Shown piece after piece: positions 11,501 through 23,494 of a DNA stretch of 64,000 nt. Source of the stretch: Rostrohypoxylon terebratum (lineage: Eukaryota > Ascomycota > Sordariomycetes > Xylariales > Hypoxylaceae). The stretch covers positions 124,001-188,000 of the forward strand of contig MU385907.1 in the NCBI GenBank assembly GCA_022497145.1. Reading direction: 5' to 3'. Within the stretch, counting starts at the first letter, position 1. Each line of letters opens with the position of its first letter. The notes beneath the pieces were generated by a model that saw nothing but the letters and a program-made list of their open reading frames with translations, was not told the origin of the DNA and did no database searches. Both the position numbers and the translations under genes were made by a program.

Positions 11501-14500
11501 ACCCAGGTATACATTATACCATAATATTATTTGCATAAGCGCTTATTCTTCGTTGTCAATCTGGGCAGCCTTGTCATGCTCATACTCTGTTGTAAGTTTT
11601 CTCGTTCTTTTTTCCGTTGGGATATCAAGTAATACACAGTACCTAGTACCTACCAAGAAAGTAGGCACATCGTTGCGGATGTAACTACTATAATACACCA
11701 ATATTCCTTTTTAGCTCGACATGTAAAGGAAAAGCCACTTTCTAGCAGTCTCAGAGAGAAAAGATTGCCAAAAAGGATGGCTCAAGTCTTACGAACGCCT
11801 TCATCAACTAGGTCTCTCACTGTTGCATATCGTTGGTTGCGATATTTGTTGCCAATACTGCCAATACCAGGTACCACACCTGCAACCTGCAACCTGCAAC
11901 CTGCACGCTGATGCTTGCCTCATCAGTGTCGGTGCTTGTGGACCCTCCCTTAGAGCAGCTCCATATCCAACTACGGTGTACCATCTCAGCCAATGATTCG
12001 TCGCCTACCGCCTGCTGCTGTCACGAATCACGACATCCATGGACAAGCTGTGCTCCATGGGGAACAAGCAGATCGTGCAACCACTCGTTAGCAACCCTTC
12101 CCAGTTCCCAACTTCCCACACCTTTTTAGGTACCTCCCTACATTAGGTATCGTACATTCATACACACCTAAGACTTGGTTTCGAAACCGCCGGTGGCTTT
12201 TGTGTATCCTTCTCCATCCGTCTAGTACTAAGTCATAGCTTGTGGCGGGATACCTTGCTGGATTTTATTCTCCGGTTTACCGATATCCCTTCCCCGGAAA
12301 ACGTTCGCCAGGGTCCGTGCAAATAGAAGTAAACGTGGGAAGCGGTCTCTCATGTACGTCTCACCTCTCACCTCTCACCTCACACAGAAATCTTGCTTGG
12401 GCAACACTGGCAACACCGGCAACAACTAGGGGGCCATTTTCTTGAAAGCTCTAGCGAGGATCTATAGAGCTGTTAGGTGACGGCACACAGATACGAGCGC
12501 TGTTTAGATTGCGGCGCACACCTCGCAGCTCTTGTATTGTACAATGCAAGACTTAATTGTCCACGAGGAGGCCGAAGGACCGAGACAAGGCTTTGCCTGC
12601 CAGGATGAGGTATCTTGCCGTCCTTGTTGTTACGATCCGACGGCATCATCGGCTTTCTGTTGCGAATCACAACGGACTTATTATCTATCATTTTTTTCCT
12701 TCGGTCTATGAACTACTTAAAAGTGACCATCAAACAAACTGCAAATGTCACTACTGCCCGCCTAAAGAGGCTTTTTTTTTCGCGGGAGTGGCGGTGGAAT
12801 GGGCAAAGGCAGCGGAACGGATGCAAACATCGGATACCCGATATACATTGTCTTGCTATGTAGCTCGCCTCTTTTTTATGTCTGGTACCTTCCGAACCAC
12901 GAAGCAATACAAGGGCGAGTTATATGATCTATATATGACCTATCAGTAGGCGATGATGGGTGCTATCCGCTGCCAGCTAGGTACCTAGTAAACGAAGCAA
13001 GTATATTACCTTCCTGGGTAAGACGGCTGCGTACTATGTAGGATATACTATGTATGCATTTAAGTGAATAATAACCTTGGAACAATGCAAGTTGCACACT
13101 AGACCATGGCATTGGGGTACCTACTTGGATGGATGTGCTGTGTGACGATGAGCAAAATGCTGGAGGCGTTGAGACTTTGAAAGTCCTCGAGAATAGTTAC
13201 ATGTATTGTACCAAGACTTTTACCCCTCATCATCATCGACAGCATTGACCATTGATCGATGAGGCGTCGTACTAGTATGTAACTAGAGCATTGTTGCTAA
13301 AGAGACTTGATGTGATGTGGCTTGCGAGTGAAACTCGCTCAGAACAGAACCCCCAAGCACCGGGTTCGGGTTGACATCTCGGTACCATCCAAACACGACA
13401 GCCTAGCACTGCTGGATCACTGGATCACTGGTCGAACCCTCTACCGGGGTTGCCGATTGAACGATTGCGCAATGCCGGATCATGTGAATCGTTTTTGAGG
13501 ACGCCGTCCTCCATTTTGCGACGATGTCAATGATCTATCAAGCTGCTTAAGCTGGTTTGGTCGCTGGTAAAGGGTTTAGGATTAAAACAGCCAGCTGAAC
13601 GCTATAGTGATCGCCTACCTATTGTAGTAGATTCGTCATTTAGCGATCAAATAGAAGAGCTTCCTGGCCAATGATCCCTCTTTGAGCAAGGATCAACTTT
13701 CTGTTACGGCGTCACAACCAAAATCTCAGGTCTTCCTACTTTCCTACCATGCTCTAGGTTAGCTGGTTAGGCCTTTGCTATCGCCGACAACCCAGGGCAC
13801 TATGAAACAAGACTTCTAACGATTCTTGTGGAGAATTAATAGTTCACGATAGCCGATATGTTGTTGGCTACCTAGCGGTCCTTTTCGGCTATTATCCAAG
13901 ACCGTCTCGAGGAACATTTTTACTAGTTAGGCCACCGGCCTTTTTCCAAGAAGAGTCCGCAGCACGCATTAGAAAGGAACCCCCTGGATCCAAATTCGGC
14001 TTATGGCGCCGAAACCTCATAAACTTGACGCTCGGCACGGACTTTTCCATCGAACCACTAAAGGGAGCTAACGCCGGTACAGGTTGGGATATCCTTCGCA
14101 GGACCTCGGAGCAATTACGTCGACTAGCTCCGCTCGAGCGAAGAAAGAAAAAACCTAGGTCCTACATACCTCACAGGCACGGCTGAACATATCTAGCTAC
14201 ATGTCCCGATAATCTCGATAATGCATACCAAGCACATTAGATCGAGGCAATTAAATGAAGATATTATAGTTCGTGGAATACCTATGGTCCTATGTATGTA
14301 ATATAGGTGGCCTTCGAAGTATCACGTCATTGACAAATCATCAAGAGGAAGCGGATATGAAACTGGATCCTTCCCCGAGCGCTGATGCGGCGACGTTCGT
14401 GTTGAACCCGACCCTCTGGATGCGGGCCAACATTCCGATACAGGATCATGCTGTCATCATAAACTGACTGTAGGTCAGACAGCAGTAGGCTATGGGTTCT

Positions 14501-17190
14501 AGTCGTTCTAGTCCCCTCTGCTGAGTTATTTTATAATTACAATTCACAGCCTCATACGAAAGTTTTGCTTCTTGAAGAACCGACTTTTCACCAGCGTGCA
14601 GGCCATTGGCTACGAATCGCTTACCTTTTTGTTTGTTCATTACGACAAACGCCTAGGGCTACGCCTCGCATGCTTAAGTCGATTCTGATGTCGAAGCTTT
14701 CAGGATTTTTTTTTTCTTGCGGTTACATCCAAAAATTCATTGCCACCTACCTAATGGCGATATGACGTTGGCTACCATCCAAAGGCGAAATGTAACCCCA
14801 CGCGAGCCGATCGTCAGGGTCGTCGGGGAATAAATTAAGAAAAAAAAAAGTACGAACGAATATGTTAAAGGTATAATAAACAGGAACTGTAGAGCGATCG
14901 TACTCGGATCGTGTGAAATGTGTTTATTAAGGAGAAGAGGGTCCATAGCGTTCATACTAATCGATACCCTAACTCTCATGACAGCTGCAGCGGCTGTGTT
15001 TGGGAATCTCGGTACGTAGAGATATATCGAACCACACGCGCAGATTGGCGAGCGTATAATCAAGTAAGATACCTGGGGAGACGTTGCATCTGGCATGTCT
15101 GCATGTGCAAGTCAGTGCCAATGTGATGGTCCAGGCGGCGGCCGCATTATCCAAGATCGCCCAGCTGCGTGTTGCGCGGGCGTCCAGCCTAATACGGATG
15201 ACTCTACATAGTAGAAACATTATTAATTTTTATTTTGGGGTTTTTTTTTAGTTGGTTTAATAGTCGGAGATCGCAACAGGCGTTCCAACTGCCAACTATG
15301 GCAATGATAGGGTGCTGTGAGACGAGACACGGGCTGGCTGAAGAATCCCACAGCGGCTGAGGTTAGCTAGGAAGATGCGCTGGATGCGGTGCGTAGTAGG
15401 GCCAATCAGGGCCGGCGGAAGCGCGACGGGGAATGATGCGCGTTTCAAGCTTCCAGGTATGGGATGCTACTATTAGTATGTGTATGTAGAATCGTGTGGG
15501 CGATTTCCAGAACGCGTCCGCTAGTGGCCGGCGCGTCATCCTCACGCGCTTCACCCGGCACGGCGCCGATCCAATGCAATTACCCTATTGGCACGCACGG
15601 ATTGCACGAGATCGATCCGAATTGAGTTGTGACGCTTCACAAATCTACCCCAGTCGATCGCCGTGGCGTTGACGATACATTGGACATCTGGGCAGTGGAC
15701 ACTAGGCAAACTCCACGACTTAGCAAGATTTGTCTCCAGTTAGGACCTTAAGTATCCAGTTAATGATATGTTTCCTTTCGAATTTAAGGCTAGCCCTGTC
15801 TCCTCGTATGTCCTTAGTATGTGCTTATGTCGGCATGTCCTTCATGTCGCCGCTAGTGAAATTGAATTGTTGTTGGTTAGGTAAGGGTTCCAAGACTTCC
15901 CCATGTTCCATGTTGTCCATGTTGCCCATGTCAAAAACAACCAGACCTGCCAGACGCATCTTGACATATGACATATATGATATAAACCTAGGTCCTAGGT
16001 ATCCCTTGGGCCTTGACATTGGTAGCCTATTGGATCTCGATATAATAGCACCTTCTCAGAAGATCGTTCGGAGCTAGGCGTGGCCAAAAAGGGAAGAGCA
16101 AGGGACAGGGACAGGAATAGGGACAAGGTAGGGATTCCAACATGATGAATCGCTTCCAATGGAAGCGTCTGATAGGTTTGAAGAAGTTTTGATGTTTTGA
16201 TCTTTATGAAAAAATAATAATAAAAAGGCCGCGAGGTCCAAGCACATGGCCGATTCAATATCGACCAACATTGACCTGCCTGCACGGCATTGGAAAAAAT
16301 GGTTCCAATATAGATTCTTCCTTTGTTGAAAGTTGTTTGTGAGTTGCAGCCAACGCAGCCAACAGCGACTAGTAAAATGATTAGTATAGTAGTATTAAGT
16401 ACTACTACTATGTAGACTATTACTAAATTACTAATTAAGCTAAATGTACTTCCATTGCGGATAGCTGCATGAGCAAGGGTCTCCTTTATTACATCTTTGT
16501 CACATGCAATTAAAAGCCAATATCGCCCACGCCGAAGATGAACCGCCACAACCACAACATTAATAATCTCAGTCATCCTCATTAATGCCGGGTCTACCCA
16601 GTCTGCCCATGTACCTAGTACAGTATCTGCCAATTCGAAATAGTACTGTAGCAACCTTGAACCTTGAATTGTGCAATGCAATGCATAGATCCATTTTTTT
16701 TATTCAGACGACACAGACGACATTTGACGTTTTATGACTTTGTGCCTCATTTGTGCCTGTGTCTATTTTCCTGAATGGATGCAACAATTTTTCAGGATTC
16801 ATAACATTTCAACCGCCGCTTGGACGACAAACGGATCACACTAGAAGCCCTATTGCATCGTGCACTTGCATCTGGAAATTAAATCTTACAAAGCACAACC
16901 CAGGTCCCAGGGATCTAAGTTGTTGGGAGCAGCGGTGTTCCTTTTTCATTATCCACCATCTTCGGTCTCAGGTCTCAGGCCTCAGGAGTCAGGCCTCAGG
17001 GGTGGCAACAAAAAGACCAGATAGACAGATTCAGCTTTGCCAGCTTTGCCAGCTTGGTCCAGCTCGATCCAGCTGTGAAGATTCGCAAATTGAATCCCAT
17101 TTTTGTCAAAAAATTCTGGGTCCTCACTCAAAGTCCTAGTGGGTAAGGTACTAGGTAATCTCCGGTATCCATCCCCGACAACCAGGAATA
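8577..17190. other. 8.6 kb gene-poor region
   Basis: No ORF in this stretch has a recognisable domain or plausible exon chain. The sequence is AT-rich and contains short tandem arrays: ATT/ATG triplets near 10530-10600, GTAACTGAG units near 10270, GAGCAAA units near 11440-11470, ACCTGCA units near 11880, CTCACCT units near 12360, GGGACA near 16100 and CTCAGG near 16970. Dispersed CCTAGG/GGTACC motifs are common. I see no terminal inverted repeats, LTR pair or transposase. It could hold regulatory DNA for the flanking genes or a non-coding transcript, but nothing in the sequence proves either. Confidence 0.5.
10532..10601. repeat. ATT/ATG triplet microsatellite
   Basis: Two runs of ATT-type triplets (one with ATG interruptions near 10535-10555, one near 10577-10600) separated by about 20 bases. 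Confidence 0.7.
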
Positions 17191-19558
17191 ATGGAAGCCG
17201 ATATCAGAGCCGTAATCCCGGATATTGACCCAGTCGTCTCCGAGTACTCGGTAGGGTATCTCAGACATGCGTCTACTGCCTGGGTAGGCGATGAAGAATC
17301 CGCCGCTCTGTCCCCTCTCGCCGAGGCCGCTGCCGCCATCACAGAGCTCTTGCTTTCCGCTTCTGGAGATCCCGCCGGCACCAACCAGGACAAGATTCGT
17401 TCCCTAGTCTCCAAGTGGGTTGACAAGTACGAAGAGGCCAACAGCAGCAATGGCGAGCGCCGGGGCCCATCCGCCGTGAAGCGGCTTGACCAGGCTATCC
17501 AGGTCGGCTCCCAGCGGAACATGTCCTCGACTCTAGCAGTGGCTACGGGCAGCGTTGACTTGGAGTCGGCGAACGCCCGCAAGGTAGAGTCCAAGGTCGA
17601 CCGGAAGAAGCTCGAGAAGGCAGAACGTAAAATCGCCGCTAAGCAGAACAAGAAGCAGTTCAAGACGGTTGAGTATGAAGCTTCCAGGTTGCTTAATCAA
17701 GCCGAGAACGCCCAGAGCTATGAAGAGTTCTACATGGCAGTCAACCCGCTGCAGCTCGGCTCTGGTGGCGGTGCTGGTAAGACCAAGGATATCAAGATTG
17801 AGAACGTGGACGTCAGTATAGGCGGAACACGTATCTTGATGGATACGGATCTGACTCTCGCCTATGGACACCGCTACGGTCTTGTTGGTCACAACGGTGT
17901 TGGTAAATCTACGTTGCTCAGAGCGTTGTCTAGGCGAGAGTTGCCCGTTCCTACACACATCTCTATCCTTCACGTCGAACAGGAGGTACGACAATTGCTA
18001 TCATACATCGGCTAGATACGCATGCTAACAGGCCCTAGATTACTGGTGACGACACATCTGCTTTACAAGCTGTCTTGGATGCCGATGTTTGGCGAAAAGT
18101 GTTACTCAAGGAGCAAACAGTATGTCTTCGGCCTTCAGATTCCCGGTCTCGCTTGCTAATGTCGTTGGATAGGAAATCACAGCACGCCTTGCCGAGATAG
18201 AATCTCAGCGGTCGTCTATGGCGGATACGTCTGCGGATGCTGCGAAGTTAGACCACGACCGGGAGGTACAGGACCAGAAGCTTGGAGAGATCCAAGCGAA
18301 GTTGACCGAAATGGAGTCAGACAAGGCAGAATCTAGAGCTGCTAGCATTCTAGCAGGTTTGGGTTTCTCTCCTGAACGGCAACAATTCGCCACGAAGACC
18401 TTCTCTGGTGGTTGGCGTATGCGTCTGGCTCTCGCCCGTGCCCTCTTCTGTGAACCTGACCTACTACTTCTCGACGAACCGTCTAACATGTTGGACGTCC
18501 CCTCTATTACCTTCCTTTCCAACTACCTCCTTACCTACCCGAGCACCGTCCTGGTGGTCAGTCACGACAGAGCCTTCCTCAACGAAGTCGCGACCGATAT
18601 CATACACCAGCACTCCGAGCGACTCGACTACTACCGCGGCGCCAACTTCGAATCCTTCTACGCGACCCGTGAGGAGCGCAAGAAGACGGCGAAGCGCGAA
18701 TACGAGAACAATGTGGCCCAACGTGCCCACCTGCAGGCCTTCATTGACAAGTTCCGATACAATGCAGGCAAGGCAGCCGAAGCGCAATCCCGTATCAAGA
18801 AATTGGAGCGCATGCCCGTCCTCGAACCACCCGAGACCGAATACAGCGTCAAATTCCGCTTCCCCGATGTCGAGAAGCTCTCTCCTCCCATCGTTCAAAT
18901 GTCCGGCGTCACCTTTGGCTACAGCCCCGACAAGATCCTCCTTAAAGATGTCGATCTAGATGTGCAGCTCGACTCGCGAATCGGTATCGTCGGACCCAAC
19001 GGAGCGGGTAAGACAACAATCTTGAAGCTTCTAATTGGCAAGCTATCCGCGACGAAGGGTATCATCTCCCAAAATTCCCGCCTAAGAATCGGGTTCTTCG
19101 CCCAGCACCACGTCGACGCGCTAGACCTAACGATGAGCGCCGTGAGCTTCATGGCGAAGACGTACCCGGGCCGCACGGACGAGGAGTATCGCCGACAACT
19201 AGGCGCCTTCGGCATCACGGGCACGACCGGCCTGCAGAAGATGGAGGTGCTGTCTGGAGGTCAGAAGAGCCGTGTCGCGTTCGCTTGTCTGGCCCTCACG
19301 CAGCCGCATATCCTCGTCCTCGACGAACCTTCCAACCATCTCGATATCGAGGCCATGGACGCGCTGTCAGAGGCGCTGCAGGAGTTCCAGGGAGGCGTGT
19401 TGATGGTGTCTCACGACGTCACGATGTTGCAGACGGTGTGCAAGAGTCTCTGGGTTTGCGAGAATGGGACGGTTTGGAAGTTCCCTGGAGATGTACAGGC
19501 GTATAAGAAGAGGATCGCTGCGCAGGCCGACCAGGCGGGTGTTGTTAAGGCTCATTAG
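17191..19558 (+). CDS. gcn20: GCN20-type ABC-F ATPase
   Basis: ABC-F protein without membrane segments. With Gcn1 it binds ribosomes and helps activate the eIF2-alpha kinase Gcn2 when uncharged tRNA accumulates. Three exons: 17191-17985, 18039-18119 and 18173-19558, giving 753 residues, almost the same as yeast Gcn20. The N-terminal ~200 residues are the Gcn20-specific Gcn1-binding part. NBD1 has Walker A GHNGVGKST (233-241), signature FSGGW (about 369) and Walker B LLLLDEPS (about 389-396). NBD2 has GPNGAGKTT (566-574), LSGGQ (652-656) and LVLDEPSNHLD (about 673-683). Both sites are intact, and both have DEPSN where many ABC-F proteins have DEPTN. The CPC1 gene, the transcription factor at the end of the same pathway, lies about 4 kb downstream on the other strand. 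Confidence 0.96.
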
Positions 19559-20909
19559 AAGCGTTGGGGAGATCTTGTTAGTGATTTGTTGGAAGAGAGG
19601 GGATATGTGGTAGCTACAAGATGAAGTTAAAACGAGATATGATATCATGCATATATAGAGTCGGCAATAAATGACGATTTCTGTTGAAGTTCACGCCCCG
19701 ATTTAACATGTTGTCCAACGTATTCATACGAAGTGCTCCTCTTTACAGAAATATAGAATGCCACCGTCTTGTTCAAGAAGCTATATCGGCGCCTTCGAGT
19801 CGCATTAGCTAGTGTTGCTCGGGGTGAATGAAAAAGCGAGGGTCAATTGAATAGAAATAGGTAAGTTGACAAATATTTGACTCTCGTTTTCCCCATTGCT
19901 TTTACCATGACAACTAGAAGATATGAACCTAGATAATGATAAAATGATTTAATTGCGAGTAAATGCGAATGCGAGTAATTGTCGTAGATGATGCATCACG
20001 ATATCAAAAACCAAATTGCAAAATTTTTTTTGAAAACACCAAAAAGTTGAATCACCAACTTCTAATAGGCCCAACCCAGGATCTGTTGATCGGCTCCTGG
20101 CTATTGCGCCCCCGCTATTGAGTACTTCTTTGCCAACCCTTTTTCAAGGGCCCAAGGTACAGGTATAGAGTGCACTCGTTGGGACTCGAACCCTAAACCA
20201 CCCGTTTCAGAGCAGTTGTTAAGACAGGAACGAGGAGGTGTCTGTGGAAACGTACACCTTGACCATCGGAACGTTACGGTCAAGCTGTTAGGATCCGCCG
20301 ATGGAAATTCGGTACAGTATTGGGCTATTTGACCTTCCATCTGAAGTTGCTGCCTGGTGGATATGCTACCTGGGCACATGACTTGAGAATTGTCAACACG
20401 GTGTACTATGTACATGGCACGACAACGCGTTTGGTGATGGCATGGATATCGTACACCATCGTACCTAGACAGAGTATCAAATGCTTGACGATGATCTTTG
20501 GGAAATCTCAGTTATATCTTGAGCGCATGGATAAAGCTCAGAAACGCCTTGATATATTCATTATGGGTTGGAAGAACTAGGAGCAATCCGACTCATATCT
20601 ACATCTACTAGGCCACATCTCTATTTATACAAAATGTCACTATTTGTGTCAATAAAAGAGGTTAAAGTTCGGTGGCTATCCGCAGAGAAAAGGGGGCGCT
20701 ATGATGGCTCAACTTACTATTTCAACTAACTATCTACACAACGCAAAGTTCAAGTAGACTGAATTTAATAAATTATTATGTGATATATTAAACGCTATTT
20801 ATTTTAGTCTAAACCTCAATCACTTTCTCCTTTGCCAATGTTGGGTTTTGCGGCATAAACCATCACACCATGTGGGCTTACATGTTGACATTTAGCAACG
20901 CCTCATACC
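19559..20909. other. Spacer downstream of gcn20
   Basis: AT-rich 3' flank and promoter sequence. A short tRNA T-arm look-alike on the minus strand near 20185-20200 is discussed under rejected items. I see no supported gene. Confidence 0.45.
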
Positions 20910-20919
20910 TATATAAATA
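20910..20919 (+). promoter_or_regulatory. TATA-box-like core promoter
   Basis: TATATAAATA lies 70 bp upstream of the first ATG of the 54-residue ORF and is followed by a pyrimidine-rich leader, as expected for a fungal core promoter. The only downstream ORFs on this strand are the 54-residue and 216-residue ones. Confidence 0.5.
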
Positions 20920-20988
20920 CCCAGCTATTTCGTCTGTCCTCCCTTACAATTCCTGATTATCTTCTCAATATCTCATCTAGAAACCAAG

Positions 20989-21153
20989 ATGCCCTCCATA
21001 CTATCAATACTCGATTCTTTCATTGATAGACTCGCCATTCCCGACGAGTTCGTCATTTTGGCAAGCCTAATCATCCATCTTATTCTCATCAGCCTCCCAC
21101 TGGGCGAGGGAAGACGGGGCGAGGGAAGACGGGCCGTGGGAAGACGAAGGTGA
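20989..21153 (+). CDS. Small ORF, 54 residues, one hydrophobic segment (possible uORF)
   Basis: ATG in a good context (accaagATGCC), 70 bp after a TATA box, with stop TGA at 21151-21153. The predicted peptide has a hydrophobic stretch at residues 21-38 (FVILASLIIHLILISLPL). It ends in a basic tail made of near-repeats of GEGRR/AVGRR, encoded by a short tandem DNA repeat. The next ATG, for a 216-residue membrane protein in the same direction, is 150 bp after this stop and has no clear promoter of its own apart from an ATTATAAAAG stretch. The ORF may be a small membrane protein or an unusually long uORF controlling the downstream frame. I do not recognise it. Confidence 0.4.
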   Translation: MPSILSILDSFIDRLAIPDEFVILASLIIHLILISLPLGEGRRGEGRRAVGRRR

Positions 21154-21303
21154 ACGCGAAGAAGTTGGAAACCACTTCTAGGTTGATACGAACCATCTAC
21201 TACCCATCTATCTTGCCACCCCAGTACTCCATCATCTACGTGTGTCTCAGCGCTTCCCCCATCACAACACACACTAACTAATTATAAAAGAAAAAAAAAA
21301 ATC

Positions 21304-21957
21304 ATGGCAAAGTGGTCGTTCTTATATACCAACTCGGTCTTCAGAAAGCTCCTCAACTCCGAGCGCGAGGAAAACGGCGACCCTAATTCCTTCCACCTGA
21401 AGCTAGGAGCCGAAGGCTACCGAATCCAATCACGAGTGCTTCGAATTCCCACCCGCTGGGGCGCCTTCTCGAGCGGCCCTTACGCGCTGCAAGCGTACGA
21501 GGGGTCCCAACTAGCCCTCCTATTCTTCTACATCCTCCTTTGGTTCATATACGTCCTCCCAGCCCTCGCTCTCGCCAACTGGATCGGGCTATGCAGCGTA
21601 GGGCTGACTTGGATAACGAGTCGAGCGATAGCCTTCATGATAGCATGTTACTGGCTCGGCATGATCTTCGACCCCCGTCGCTCGAACCCGCGGTTCCACG
21701 ACACGCGGCTGCAGCCCGGATGGCGGGAGCAGCACGTACAGGATCGGTTAAGGCAGCTGTCGTTGCGGCAAAGAGAACTCAATCTGTGGCTTCGACGGAA
21801 TGCTCTCGAAAGGGAGAAGCTACAACTAGAGAAGGAATACCGCATGGACTTGCAGCAGAAGATCGAAAAGGATGTCTTGGATAAGGGTCGGGAGTCGGTG
21901 TTGCAGGATATGATAGATATCATGCAGTCTACCGCCTCCAGCAAGAGTCATTAATAC
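21304..21957 (+). CDS. Hypothetical membrane protein with C-terminal coiled coil
   Basis: Single-exon ORF of 216 residues, ending TAA at 21955-21957. Two hydrophobic segments occupy about residues 67-90 (ALLFFYILLWFIYVLPALAL) and about 92-120. A Pro/Arg-rich linker leads into a strongly charged helix from about 145 to 200, with a Gln/Arg/Leu/Glu pattern typical of a coiled coil (RLRQLSLRQRELNLWLRRNA). No enzymatic motif is visible and I do not recognise the family. It probably sits in an internal membrane with a cytosolic coiled coil. A 54-residue ORF lies just upstream in the same orientation and may share its transcript. Confidence 0.7.
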
Positions 21958-23494
21958 CGTTCGTTGCCCTTAGATTTGTTATACACATTGTCGTATGTAG
22001 GCTTCCATAGATTGCCTAAATGTCTCCTAAATTGGATGAATGTTCTATCGCAACCTGGACAAAGCGTCTTTGAAGTGAGATGCAATGGTGAATGCGTCCC
22101 ATGGCCATATCCCTGACGCAGTGACTCAGACGGTGGGAGGACTCAACAGAGACCAATATGGATCTTATTATGGAGTTCTACCAGCTACTAAGACTAGCTG
22201 CTAAGACTCACCACACGGCCGTAAGTCATCGTCCTGAGCAACTGGATACTGGGTGCCTAGTTAGCAGAAGGTGAGCCACTGTGTCCTGAGCGTGATAGTG
22301 TCAATGACGACGGTGACTAGAAGCCTCCTTGCGCTGCCTCAGTCAACAATGTATCAGAGTTTCGACAGAACCCTGAACCTAGCTACTGTGAGTAATCCAT
22401 ATTTCTTTCTTTCTTCACAACTATTTTGCTCATCTATCCATGCTTCTTCACCCTTTCATCATACTCATCACCTCTTCTCCCATCATCACCCATCCATACC
22501 ACCAAACCTTTCAACCCTCTCCAACCCCTGATCCACACAGTACCTACCCATCAACAAAGAACACCCTCAAGGTCCGTGCAAAAAGATTGCTCGCCCCTGA
22601 GCCTCCTCCTAGCAAGCCCCCCCATCCCATCCCATCCCATTCCCTCTTAAGAAAATTCTCCCAAGGTGGATTCAAAAGCCGCCTCAAAGGCAAGACAAAC
22701 ACTGTGCTAGACGGGGGTGTATACCTCTCCCTACAGTATGCCTTACCTAGCCGCTTCCCCAAAGCCTCTCCCACCACAAAACATATTTATACAACTCCCT
22801 TCTCTTCCCTCATTCCATCTTCTCTTCCCTCATTCCATCTTCTCTCTGCCACCTCAAACCGATCCCAGCCGGCCAAACCCGCCTGACGCAGTTTGGCCTG
22901 CGAGGAAGCAGCCATACATGCATGCATGCGGGCAGCCAGGAAACAAGCCCCAGGGGCGATCAACATACCAAACATCGGCACAGCACGGCATTGCTATAAA
23001 GAAAGAGTAGATATTACGACTGGCCAACGTTATAAACCAACTCTAGGCCGATGAAAACTCCCACTATACGGCAGCGAGGACCAAGCCGACACACGACGAA
23101 GACACAGTCACAGGCACATCACATAACGACATCATGGGAACCAACGGTGGTGTTTCATATGTTTCATTGGTATCCTGCATCTACGCCTATCTCCTGAAAC
23201 CTCAGGCATGCGTGCAGTATACAAAGGCCATTGCCTCTGACGAGTGTCGGTAATGAAAAAAAAAGGAAAAAAAGAGAATAACCCTGACCGCACCCGATAT
23301 TTTGGTTGTCCCAGTATGACGGGACCAAAAAGATGGAGAGGAAACGACAAGAAAGAAGCCTATTTAAAACTCGACGAGCGGCGTCATCGTCTAGCTGTGG
23401 CGGCAGCAGACTGATACCGCTGTCATCCTAAGAGGCTCGTGTTCGGCCTCCTAGTTCCACTCCATGTGAAAAAATCCTTCCGGAAAACGGCCTC
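21958..23494. other. Convergent spacer with pyrimidine-rich stretches
   Basis: Between the 3' end of the 216-residue protein gene and the 3' end of cpc-1. It contains CT-rich sequence and a duplicated CTCTTCCCTCATTCCAT unit near 22803-22840. Overlapping low-complexity ORFs at 22271-23010 are Pro/Ser-rich in several frames at once, a sign of compositional bias and not of coding. There is one TGACTCA at 22122-22128. Confidence 0.45.

Noticed and set aside
15995..16681. 228-residue ORF on the minus strand
   Set aside because: Composition is erratic, with simple-repeat translation and no domain. It lies in the gene desert and looks fortuitous.
20171..20260. tRNA-like GGGTTCGAGTCCC (T-arm/B-box look-alike) on the minus strand
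   Set aside because: The T-stem has a mismatch and I could not find a matching 5' acceptor stem, D-arm or anticodon arm upstream. At most it is a decayed tRNA fragment.
22271..23010. Overlapping Pro/Ser/His-rich ORFs downstream of the 216-residue protein gene
   Set aside because: Several frames are open at once because of a pyrimidine-rich strand bias; none resembles a protein.
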